A DNA stretch of 12,476 nucleotides from Desulfobacula sp. (GTDB lineage Bacteria; Desulfobacterota; Desulfobacteria; Desulfobacterales; Desulfobacteraceae), in NCBI GenBank assembly GCA_027858355.1, contig JAQICW010000268.1, forward strand, positions 1-12,476, written 5' to 3'. This document shows, in pieces, positions 6,340-12,475 of the stretch. The notes under the pieces are model-generated. The model did not search any database and was not told the origin of the DNA. It saw only the letters and a program-made list of their open reading frames with translations. The position numbers and the translations under genes are program-made. How positions within the stretch are numbered: position 1 is the stretch's first letter; each line of letters opens with the position of its first letter.

Positions 6340-6378
6340 AAAATAATCTTGTGCCAAAAAATGCACAATATTATTTTT
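6340..6378 (+). terminator. Probable intrinsic terminator after the scaffold/MinD/NifX operon
   Basis: AAAATAAT-C-TTGTGC (6340-6353) pairs with GCACAA-T-ATTATTTT (6363-6377). This makes a stem of about 14 bp with one C/T mismatch and an 8-base loop, CAAAAAAT. A short T-run overlaps the end of the right arm. The outer stem is AT-rich, so strength is uncertain. It lies 64 bases after the stop of the NifX-like gene. Confidence 0.55.
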
Positions 6379-6394
6379 AAGTTCCTGAAAACTA

Positions 6395-6502
6395 ATGAAC
6401 AATAATATAAAAACAGATCAGTTCGGCGAAGTAACCGTTAACATTGTTCAAAATGGCACATTTGAAATGACTCTGGAAACAGGAAATTATATTCCCACAT
6501 AA
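6395..6502 (+). CDS. Possible 35-codon small ORF in the gap before the CGGC gene
   Basis: This open frame from ATG at 6395 to TAA at 6500-6502 encodes a short hydrophilic, beta-prone peptide starting MNNNIKTDQFGE. It begins just past the hairpin at 6340-6378 and ends 46 bases before the CGGC-domain gene. No clear Shine-Dalgarno motif precedes the ATG, and the peptide is not recognised. It may be a relic, a leader peptide or chance. Confidence 0.22.
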   Translation: MNNNIKTDQFGEVTVNIVQNGTFEMTLETGNYIPT

Positions 6503-6548
6503 ATATCCTGCACTAAATAAAATTTTATATTTTTTGAGGAAAAATAAA

Positions 6549-6914
6549 ATGGAAAAAATATTAATTGTCGGATGCAAGAAAGCAATGGATGATGTCTGTA
6601 TCGGCTGTAGCCGATGCCTGGTCGGATTTAACAAAAGAGATGGTGAGTTTGCACGATACAAGAATCAAGATGACCAGATTATCGGGTTATTAAATTGTGG
6701 TGATTGTCCCGGCGCAACTATTGTAACCCGTCTTGCCCAAATGAATTTATGGAATAATCCCATGCAGGAAAAGGTAACCAAAATACATGTTGCGCCTTGT
6801 ATCATTGATCATTGCCCGTATAAAGAAACTATTATAAACAAAATTAAAGCAAAATCAGGTGTTGAAGTTATTGAAGGGACTCATCCTTATAAACCTGATA
6901 ATATTTTTGCTTAA
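6549..6914 (+). CDS. CGGC-domain cysteine-rich protein
   Basis: This is a 121-residue protein with eight cysteines (C9, C17, C20, C23, C50, C53, C84, C89). The GCK start, the CIGCSRC block, the NCGDCPG motif (a CGDC variant of the CGGC signature) and the late C-x4-C in APCIIDHCP match the CGGC-domain family. The family is common in anaerobes and is presumed to bind metal through its cysteines; its biochemistry is poorly known. TGAGGA lies 8 bases before the ATG at 6549; an in-frame TTG at 6534 overlaps that site and is less likely. It is followed after 38 bases by an ORP-like NifX-family gene, so the two may be partners in cluster handling. Confidence 0.85.
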   Translation: MEKILIVGCKKAMDDVCIGCSRCLVGFNKRDGEFARYKNQDDQIIGLLNCGDCPGATIVTRLAQMNLWNNPMQEKVTKIHVAPCIIDHCPYKETIINKIKAKSGVEVIEGTHPYKPDNIFA

Positions 6915-6935
6915 CCATACACTAGTGTTGGTTAA
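6911..6935. promoter_or_regulatory. Inverted repeat around ACACTAGTGT between the CGGC and ORP-like genes
   Basis: TTAACCA (6911-6917) and TGGTTAA (6929-6935) flank the perfect palindrome ACACTAGTGT (6919-6928), with a single extra T at 6918. The element overlaps the CGGC gene stop codon and lies about 18 bases before the next ATG. An A-run, not a T-run, follows it, so it is not a rightward terminator. It could be an operator or an RNA processing/stability hairpin. Confidence 0.4.
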
Positions 6936-6952
6936 AAAAAGGAGGTTCCAAT

Positions 6953-7312
6953 ATGAAAATAGCAGTCACATCCCAGGGAAAAGATTTGGATTCCCAACTC
7001 GATCCAAGATTTGGAAGAGCCGCGTATATTATCATCGTGGATACGGAAACCCTTGAATTTGAGGCGTTTGACAATAATGAAAACAAAAATGCCTTTAAGG
7101 GTGCCGGCATTCAGGCTGCAGCAATGGTCAGTGATAAGGATGCCGATATATTACTGACAGGGTTTTGCGGACCAAATGCCTTTAATACTCTTAAAGCCGC
7201 TGGTGTAAAAGTAGTAAATGACCAGGCAGGCAGAGTGATTGATGTTGTCCAGAAATTCAAACAGGGCAATGTTATCTTTGCAGATGATTCCAATAAAGAC
7301 GGCCATTGGTAA
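6953..7312 (+). CDS. Orange-protein (ORP)-like NifX/NifB-family cluster-binding protein
   Basis: This 119-residue member of the MTH1175/NifX family has the ORP-type layout. It shows MKIAVTSQGKDLDSQLDPRFGRA at the start, a central KGAGIQAAAMVSDKDADILLTGFCGPNAF segment (C72) and a C-terminal DGHW end, which is common in stand-alone family members. ORP of Desulfovibrio binds a mixed Mo-Cu-S cluster without covalent cysteine ligation. A strong AAAGGAGG lies before the ATG. It differs clearly from the paralogue at 5896, so the locus encodes two distinct cluster binders. I consider this one the closer match to true ORP, judged by motif only. Confidence 0.9.
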   Translation: MKIAVTSQGKDLDSQLDPRFGRAAYIIIVDTETLEFEAFDNNENKNAFKGAGIQAAAMVSDKDADILLTGFCGPNAFNTLKAAGVKVVNDQAGRVIDVVQKFKQGNVIFADDSNKDGHW

Positions 7313-7371
7313 AATAAAACCATTAAAACAAAACCATTAAGATAATGGGAAACGCCTCCGGCACAACCGGT

Positions 7372-7404
7372 AAAAACCCATTCCGGGCCGGGGTTTATTT
7401 TTTT
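7372..7404 (+). terminator. Intrinsic terminator or attenuator before the fmdB operon
   Basis: AAACCC (7374-7379) pairs with GGGTTT (7391-7396) around a GC-rich loop and is followed by ATTTTTTT (7397-7404). Only 16 bases remain to the ATG at 7421, and they hold the ribosome binding site. There is no space for a promoter between this terminator and the downstream genes. A second small hairpin, CCATTA-AGA-TAATGG, lies upstream at 7334-7348. Confidence 0.65.
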
Positions 7405-7420
7405 ACAAAAGGAGAAACAA

Positions 7421-7675
7421 ATGCCTCTTTACGAATTTAAATGTGAGGACTGTGGGACATCTGCAGAACTTCTCATTCTTGGGACAAAGGAAACGCCTGT
7501 CTGTGATTCCTGCGGCAGTTTCAACCTGACAAAACAGATATCAGCGCCCTCATCCATGTCAGGCCCGGTCAAAAATAGCCTGCCGGGTTTGAATGATACA
7601 GCCTGTTGCGGATCATCCCCTGGAAAAGCACAAGGCTGTGCCGGTCCAGGGAGCTGTTGCGGAAAGGCTTTTTAA
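7421..7675 (+). CDS. FmdB-type zinc-ribbon protein with Cys-rich tail
   Basis: This 84-residue protein starts with the FmdB zinc-ribbon signature MPLYEFKCEDCG, with metal ligands C8, C11, C28 and C31 (two CxxC knuckles). The family is widespread and of unclear function, with the name taken from a regulator-linked protein of a formamidase operon. After the ribbon comes a low-complexity Ser/Gly/Pro linker and a tail with five further cysteines (C62, C63, C73, C79, C80) ending GSCCGKAF, which could hold a second metal. AAAGGAG precedes the ATG. The stop is two bases before the next ATG, so it is coupled to the scaffold gene. Confidence 0.87.
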   Translation: MPLYEFKCEDCGTSAELLILGTKETPVCDSCGSFNLTKQISAPSSMSGPVKNSLPGLNDTACCGSSPGKAQGCAGPGSCCGKAF

Positions 7676-7677
7676 TC

Positions 7678-8118
7678 ATGAGCAACCTTGATGACTTTAT
7701 TGATAACCTTCAAGCTGAAATATTTGAAGATGCAAAACAGGCTCTTGGAGAAAGAGGGTTCCAGCGATGGCGTAACCCAAAGTTTAATGGGAAGATGGAA
7801 GATCCTGACGGTTATGCCAAAGTCACAGGCGAATGCGGTGACACCATGGAATTTTTTTTAAAATTTGAAAACAACCGAGTTTCCAACGCCTCTTATTCTA
7901 CCAATGGTTGCGCCTCAAGCAATGTCAGTGGTTCCTTTGCAGCAGAACTGACCATTGGAAAAGATCCGGACAGGCTTGCAGATATCACGGCAGAAGATGT
8001 TTTAAATGCTATTGGTCGACTTCCTGAAGAAGATCAGCATTGTGCAAGTCTTGCGGCAAGAACCGTTCAGGAAGCATTAAACAATTTTATGTCTGATCAG
8101 CAAAAAAAGAATATCTAA
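7678..8118 (+). CDS. NifU/IscU N-terminal-type iron-sulfur scaffold protein (second copy)
   Basis: This 146-residue NifU_N-like protein has its three cluster cysteines at C53 (TGECGDTMEFFLK), C78 (NGCASSNVSG) and C122 (DQHCASLAARTVQEAL), and the conserved Asp at D55. The ATG at 7678 was chosen because GGAAAGG in the end of the zinc-ribbon gene precedes it and because the upstream in-frame extension overlaps that gene. It differs from the copy at 3252: it has no extra cysteines and a longer N-terminal helix. It is the second gene of the six-gene run. As with the first copy, no desulfurase is adjacent. Confidence 0.87.
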   Translation: MSNLDDFIDNLQAEIFEDAKQALGERGFQRWRNPKFNGKMEDPDGYAKVTGECGDTMEFFLKFENNRVSNASYSTNGCASSNVSGSFAAELTIGKDPDRLADITAEDVLNAIGRLPEEDQHCASLAARTVQEALNNFMSDQQKKNI

Positions 8119-8139
8119 GATAGGATAAAGGGATAAAAA

Positions 8140-8652
8140 ATGGAACTTTTACAAATACTACCTGTAGAGCGGTGGAGTGAAATTGAAAATAACGTGTTTG
8201 ATAAATTTAATCTTCAGGGGTCTGTTTTTAATACCGAGGGTATCAGAATTACCCAAACAAAAAATTGGTCGAACCGGCTTTGCCCGGTCATAAAATCCAC
8301 GGACAAAGGACAGAGTTTTATTTGTGCTGTGGCCCATATGAATATGGCAAACCAGGCCAGGCAGTCAAGACAGCCTGTTATTGAAGAGTGTGATGCCGGT
8401 ATACTTAAACTGGTTGTCCCCATTTTTTTTAATGATGAGTATCTTGGTGTTATTGGAGGATGCGGGCTTTTGGCGGAAGACGGTGAAATCGATGTATTCG
8501 CCATTAATAAAATAACAGAGATTGCGGAAGAAAAAATTGAAGCCCTTTCTTCGGATATTCAAACCATTACACATGAAAGTGCCCAATCCGCTTGTGAGTA
8601 TATTGGACATCACATAGAAATCATATTGAACAATTATAGCATAAAAGGGTAA
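8140..8652 (+). CDS. Stand-alone PocR-type ligand-sensing domain protein
   Basis: This 170-residue protein is made almost only of a PocR domain, a PAS/GAF-like sensor of small ligands usually found fused to histidine kinases, diguanylate cyclases or AraC regulators. The pattern of FNLQGSVFNTEGIRITQTKNWSNRLCPVI, then FICAVAHMNMA, EECDAGILKLVVPIF and YLGVIGGCGLL fits the family. Cysteines C48, C62, C84 and C108 are in positions often conserved in it. No kinase, DNA-binding or other output domain follows; the last 50 residues are a helical tail. A ribosome binding site AAAGGGA precedes the ATG. It may sense a ligand or redox state for neighbouring proteins; the ligand is unknown. Confidence 0.85.
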   Translation: MELLQILPVERWSEIENNVFDKFNLQGSVFNTEGIRITQTKNWSNRLCPVIKSTDKGQSFICAVAHMNMANQARQSRQPVIEECDAGILKLVVPIFFNDEYLGVIGGCGLLAEDGEIDVFAINKITEIAEEKIEALSSDIQTITHESAQSACEYIGHHIEIILNNYSIKG

Positions 8653-8669
8653 AATAAAGGACAAACAAA

Positions 8670-9191
8670 ATGGCGGTATATCGATATGGTGAAAGGATCC
8701 CAAAAGTAGGGGTAAATTCATATATCAGCGATTCGGCAAGGGTCATTGGCGATGTTACTATAAGTGATAATTGTTATATTGGCCATGGGGCAATTGTCAG
8801 GGGAGATTATGGTAAAATCATCATTGGAACCGGAACCGCTATAGAAGAGAATGCCATTCTTCATATCAGGCCCGATGGTATTCTTGAACTGGAAGACCAT
8901 GTTACAGTAGGTCATGGTGCCATTATTCATGGCAAAACTATCAAATCACATGCAGTTATTGGAATTGGTTCTGTTATTGGTTTTGATGTTGTTATTGGAT
9001 CATGGACCATTGTTGCTGAAGGCTGTGTTGTCCCCCAGAAAACCATCATTCCTGATGAAAAAATAACAGGGGGGGTGCCCTTTAAAATTATTGGTAATGT
9101 CCAGCAAAAACACAAGGATTTCTGGACATATGGAAAACAGCTGTATGTTGATCTTGCAAAAGACTATCCAGGCAAATTTGAAAAACTCTAA
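8670..9191 (+). CDS. Gamma-carbonic-anhydrase-like hexapeptide-repeat protein
   Basis: This 173-residue left-handed beta-helix protein of the YrdA/CaiE/gamma-CA group would act as a trimer. Hexapeptide repeats run from about residue 22 to 130. The three metal-ligand histidines are in place: H65 (ILHIRPDG), H82 and H87 (VGHGAIIHGK). So are the trimer-interface R44 and D46 in VRGDYG. The position that is Gln in Methanosarcina Cam is Glu or Asn here (AIEEN), as in many homologues of unproven activity. A divalent metal at the subunit interface is likely; carbonic anhydrase activity is uncertain. AAAGGA precedes the ATG, 17 bases after the PocR gene. Confidence 0.9.
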   Translation: MAVYRYGERIPKVGVNSYISDSARVIGDVTISDNCYIGHGAIVRGDYGKIIIGTGTAIEENAILHIRPDGILELEDHVTVGHGAIIHGKTIKSHAVIGIGSVIGFDVVIGSWTIVAEGCVVPQKTIIPDEKITGGVPFKIIGNVQQKHKDFWTYGKQLYVDLAKDYPGKFEKL

Positions 9192-9225
9192 TTTTTTTAA
9201 CACGTTACACCAAAGGAGAAGTATT

Positions 9226-9603
9226 ATGGCAGCATTACCCGAAGAAGTCAGCAAAGCATGGGAAAACCGTAAAGGCCCCATCATTTTGTCAACCGTGAAT
9301 AAAGAGGGCATTCCCAATTCTATATATGCAACCTGTGTCTCCATATACAGTGGCGATACCCTGGTGGTTGCCAATAATTATTTTTCAAAAACACTGAAAA
9401 ATATAGAGGACAACAGCAAAGGATCTATCCTGTTTATAACCAAGGAGGGCAAATCCTATCAGGTTAAAGGAAGTATTGAATACCATAAAGATGGACCTGT
9501 GTTCGATGATATGAAAAAATGGAATCCTAAAAAGCATCCCGGCCACGGAGCAACAGCATTAAAGGTTGAAGAGGCATATTCAGGAGCTGAAAAACTGTTG
9601 TAG
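9226..9603 (+). CDS. Pyridoxamine 5'-phosphate oxidase-fold flavin-binding protein
   Basis: This 125-residue split-barrel protein of the PNPOx-like family shows the typical opening LPEEVSKAWENRKGPIILSTVNKEG, strand-rich centre (SIYSGDTLVVANNYF, KGSILFITKEGKSYQVKGS) and short C-terminal helix. Stand-alone short members bind FMN or a related flavin and are often of unknown substrate; vitamin B6 synthesis is not implied. CAAAGGAGAA precedes the ATG at 9226. An upstream in-frame start at 9091 would overlap the previous gene and is rejected. It sits inside the six-gene run between the hexapeptide protein and the radical SAM gene. Confidence 0.87.
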   Translation: MAALPEEVSKAWENRKGPIILSTVNKEGIPNSIYATCVSIYSGDTLVVANNYFSKTLKNIEDNSKGSILFITKEGKSYQVKGSIEYHKDGPVFDDMKKWNPKKHPGHGATALKVEEAYSGAEKLL

Positions 9604-9630
9604 GGATAGCATGGCTTTGAGGAGTGAAAC

Positions 9631-10581
9631 ATGGAACAAACAAGGGTCTTTGGCCCTGTCCCATCAAGGCGCCTGGGCAAGAGTGTCGGGATAAACAATA
9701 TCCCTTCCAAAATATGCACATATTCCTGCGTGTATTGTCAGCTGGGCAGATCTTTAAAAATGGTCATGGACAGGTGCGCTTATTATGATCCTGATATGCT
9801 GTTAATTGAGACAAAAGAAAAAATAAAAAATGCCCGTTTGAATAATGAATCCATTGACTACCTGACCATTGTGTCGGATGGAGAACCCACGCTGGATGCA
9901 AACCTGGGACAATTAATTGAAAGATTGAAGCCCTTAGGCATACCACTGGCTGTTATTACAAATTCAACCCTGCTGAACAGGCCTGATGTTCGGCATGAAT
10001 TGTGCGGAGCAGACTGGGTCTCTGTTAAAATTGATACTCTGGATGAAACAATCTGGAGAAAAATAGACCGACCCCATAAAAGCATTAAATTTGATGTTGT
10101 ATTAGAGGGTGTCCGGTTGTTTTCAAAAGAATTTAAGGGACAGCTGGTAACTGAAACCATGCTGGTGAAAGATCTGAATGACGATGTTCAAAATCTTGAA
10201 AAAACAGCTGAATTTATCAACAAGATTAATGGCTCTCTGGCCTATCTGAGCATTCCCACAAGACCACCGGCACTGAAATGGGTTTGTCCCCCTGAAGAAC
10301 AGAAAATAAACAGTGCCTATCATGTGTTTGACACTCATGGATTAAATACCGAATACCTGATTGGGTACGAAGGAAATCAGTTTGCCTATACTGGAAATGT
10401 TGAAGCTGATATCTTAAGTATTACATCAGTCCATCCCATGCGGGAAGATGCAATTTATTCTTATTTGAAAAAAGCGAAAAAAGGTTTTTCAATCATAGAA
10501 AAACTGTTGAGTGAAAAGAAACTTTTTGTCTCAATATATAAGAATGAGCGGTTCTATCTGAGAACACTGAAGCATCCGTAA
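9631..10581 (+). CDS. Radical SAM protein (COG0731 type)
   Basis: This 316-residue radical SAM enzyme has the cluster motif C29-x3-C33-x2-C36 (ICTYSCVYCQLGR), which binds the [4Fe-4S] that cleaves S-adenosylmethionine. It also has a GE-type motif SDGEPTL at residues 82-88 and an ITNSTLL strand. The opening FGPVPSRRLGKSVGINNIP matches the COG0731 (wyosine-enzyme-related) group, whose bacterial members are mostly unassigned. The last 60 residues or so look like a small winged-helix-like domain. GAGGAG precedes the ATG. It is the last gene of the run that starts with the zinc-ribbon gene. Its product is unknown; a role in maturing a neighbour is a guess from context. Confidence 0.9.
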   Translation: MEQTRVFGPVPSRRLGKSVGINNIPSKICTYSCVYCQLGRSLKMVMDRCAYYDPDMLLIETKEKIKNARLNNESIDYLTIVSDGEPTLDANLGQLIERLKPLGIPLAVITNSTLLNRPDVRHELCGADWVSVKIDTLDETIWRKIDRPHKSIKFDVVLEGVRLFSKEFKGQLVTETMLVKDLNDDVQNLEKTAEFINKINGSLAYLSIPTRPPALKWVCPPEEQKINSAYHVFDTHGLNTEYLIGYEGNQFAYTGNVEADILSITSVHPMREDAIYSYLKKAKKGFSIIEKLLSEKKLFVSIYKNERFYLRTLKHP

Positions 10582-10618
10582 AAATGAGGTGGGGCAAAAT
10601 CCATCATACAGTTCCACG

Positions 10619-10657
10619 ATCCCATGCAGGGGATATGTATTTTGTTTGATTTTTTTA
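10619..10657 (+). terminator. Weak terminator-like hairpin after the radical SAM gene
   Basis: ATCCC (10619-10623) pairs with GGGAT (10630-10634) over a 6-base loop. The tail is T-rich (TTTTG..., then a run of seven T ending near 10656) but the first clear T-run starts only some bases after the stem. It lies between the convergent radical SAM and DUF364 genes, where a transcript end is expected. Confidence 0.35.
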
Positions 10658-11452
10658 TTTTTCCCATTGGGTGAAAATAATCCCGCCATTTTTTTTAACC
10701 ATTTTAAACGGCAGCCCGGCTCGAATACCCTGTCCGACTTTTTTCATGTCTGTTACCACTGAACCGCAAAGATAATCCGCCCCATGGTTGAACAATGAAG
10801 GGGAAATCGGTGTGGTTGGGCCGAGGATGACGATTTTTGCCCGGGGTGCCCTGGACAGGAACCAGGCCATTTTCCGGGTTAAAAGGGCAGTCCCTGTAAC
10901 AGCAAAGACATCCAGTTGGGCCAGCACGTTTTCCCATTGATCCTGGGGAACAGCGCTGGGCAAATCCCTTAATTCAAACAAATGAAATGTGCCCACTCGG
11001 TTTTTTAAGGATTCCACAAACGGGAATTCTCCTACAAGGCCTGTAATTTTATTTTTGCCAAGTCTTGCGATCAGGTCGTCTGCCGGGAAATTAGATGGTT
11101 CAACTTGTCTTGGATCCGGCACATTGCCTGCGTTCAATGCGGCAAAGCCAAGGGAGATGGAAAACGGAGACGACCGGGTGATCAGGCTGGCCAATTGTTT
11201 GACCTTTTTTCCAATCATTTGATGTTCCAGTTCCTTTTCGTGCTTACGGGGCCTTGCCCCCAGCAGGGATGAAAGCCCCATGCGGCCGCCGGCCTTTACC
11301 GCGATAAATTTGGGTCCTGCTATGATCTCTTCCACAACAGCATCCGGCCGGATAATGGCGGACAATATGGTGTCAACCAGTTTTTTTTCTTGGCCCTCAA
11401 GGGGGCGGTCAGGAAGGTCAGCTATGGTCGGGGTACATGAATAGGTGCTCAT
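10655..11452 (-). CDS. DUF364 (putative heavy-metal chelation) protein
   Basis: This 265-residue protein has an N-terminal DUF4213-like part and a C-terminal DUF364 domain from about residue 125. The diagnostic segment is VTGTALLTRKMAWFL, then VILGPTTPISPSLFNHGADYLCGSVV, ending IRAGLPFKMVKK. The domain is annotated as putative heavy-metal chelation and is common beside metal uptake and cofactor genes; no activity is proven. The start was set at 11452 because AAGGA lies 8 bases before that ATG, whereas the ATG nine bases upstream abuts it and an earlier one overlaps the methyltransferase gene. It follows that gene by 11 bases and is the end of the leftward operon. Confidence 0.85.
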   Translation of the reverse strand: MSTYSCTPTIADLPDRPLEGQEKKLVDTILSAIIRPDAVVEEIIAGPKFIAVKAGGRMGLSSLLGARPRKHEKELEHQMIGKKVKQLASLITRSSPFSISLGFAALNAGNVPDPRQVEPSNFPADDLIARLGKNKITGLVGEFPFVESLKNRVGTFHLFELRDLPSAVPQDQWENVLAQLDVFAVTGTALLTRKMAWFLSRAPRAKIVILGPTTPISPSLFNHGADYLCGSVVTDMKKVGQGIRAGLPFKMVKKNGGIIFTQWEK

Positions 11453-11463
11453 ATTGGTCATCC

Positions 11464-12105
11464 TTATTTTTTGCGGCAAATGATTAATTTGCTCTTGCCT
11501 GATGGGGTGTGTGATAATGTGACTTGGTTAAAAATTTTCTCAAAAGGACGCAGGCCCTGTTTTACAAACTCCCGGGAATCCTTTGGCCCCATCATCAGCA
11601 TCCGTATATAAAATAATATTTTTATCAAGGATCTGCTCGGAACTTCATGCTCCATGATCAATACTGACCCATCCTGTTTTACCACCCGTTTCATTTCTAA
11701 AAGTGCCTCCGTTCTCACCTGATTTTTCAATTCATATAAAGCATGGGAGCAGCAGACAATATCAAAACAGTCGTCAACAAATGGCAACTTTGCTGCATCT
11801 CCGTTAATAAAACTGATTTTATCTGATAAATCCTTTTCCTTTGCTTGATGCATCATGCCAAGGGAAAAATCATAACCAGCGGCCAGAATATCAGGAAATT
11901 GCCTGGCAAAAGCAAGCATAACCGATCCTGTTCCACAGCAGATATCCAACACACTGGGTTGGTTTTTATCTTCCAGTTGGGCTGAATCCACCAGGAATTT
12001 GCGCGTTTCTTCTCCATAATTATGGGAATGTAGTTTTATAAACAAATCATAAAAATGAGAAAAAATATTATAATATTTTTGCCGACCGGTTCTTAATTTT
12101 GACAT
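11464..12105 (-). CDS. Class I SAM-dependent methyltransferase (UbiE-like)
   Basis: This 213-residue Rossmann-fold methyltransferase has motif I VLDICCGTGS at residues 52-61, the acidic ribose-binding end at GYDFSLGMM, INGDAAKLPF as motif II and FDIVCCSHALYEL as motif III-like. It resembles the UbiE/menaquinone-methylase class, but the substrate cannot be predicted. ATG at 12105 is the first possible start: an in-frame stop lies 18 bases upstream. Only a weak AAGG lies about 13 bases before it. A 22-codon leader ORF with a much better ribosome binding site overlaps this start, so translation may be coupled. It sits between the NifX-like gene and the DUF364 gene in a leftward operon. Confidence 0.88.
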   Translation of the reverse strand: MSKLRTGRQKYYNIFSHFYDLFIKLHSHNYGEETRKFLVDSAQLEDKNQPSVLDICCGTGSVMLAFARQFPDILAAGYDFSLGMMHQAKEKDLSDKISFINGDAAKLPFVDDCFDIVCCSHALYELKNQVRTEALLEMKRVVKQDGSVLIMEHEVPSRSLIKILFYIRMLMMGPKDSREFVKQGLRPFEKIFNQVTLSHTPSGKSKLIICRKK

Positions 12106-12211
12106 GATTTGTTTGGGACCTTATTGATAGTATCGCGACGGGCCGTTCCATATATCCCCATCCTGCACCCCCTTAAATATTCGATTCCTTCTTTATTTCT
12201 TTTTTCATTGC

Positions 12212-12475
12212 CTAGAATTTTTTTTTAGACAAATTGGGTTTGATAATTGGGTGAAGCCTCTTTTCTTTATACCGGCTAATAATTTTCTTTACGGTCATTT
12301 CCGTTTCCACCTTAAAAATATCAATATAGTGATTTTTTAACATATGAAATGAAATCTCACCAATATTGAGCACAAACAAAAGATGAATGTTATGGTGAAC
12401 AATTGATTTTACAACATTGAGACCGATATGCCCTTTTCCATCCAAAAAATCATTGTCGATGAAAGAATCGATATC
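12212..12475 (-). CDS. C-terminal part of a NifX-like-domain protein (cut by window edge)
   Basis: This open frame enters from the right edge and ends at TAG (12214-12212), giving 87 visible residues without a start. The pattern DGKGHIGLNVVKSIVHHNIHLLFV, then GEISFHMLKNHYIDIFKVE, is that of the C-terminal half of the dinitrogenase Fe-Mo cofactor (NifX/NifB) domain. In Desulfobacterota this domain often sits at the end of cation-diffusion-facilitator transporters, so this may be the tail of such a transporter; the upstream part is not visible. The final 20 residues are Lys-rich. Apparent starts inside the window (a TTG at 12445) are not preferred because the frame stays open to the edge. It is the first visible gene of the leftward operon. 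Confidence 0.55.
   Translation of the reverse strand, partial: DIDSFIDNDFLDGKGHIGLNVVKSIVHHNIHLLFVLNIGEISFHMLKNHYIDIFKVETEMTVKKIISRYKEKRLHPIIKPNLSKKKF

Noticed and set aside
6455..6470. TGGCAC at the gap before the CGGC gene as a sigma-54 -24 box
   Set aside because: The position ten bases after GG holds AT instead of GC, so the -12 half is missing.
9091..9225. N-terminal extension of the PNPOx-fold protein
   Set aside because: It would overlap the hexapeptide gene by 100 bases, whereas the ATG at 9226 has a good ribosome binding site and starts the family-typical sequence.
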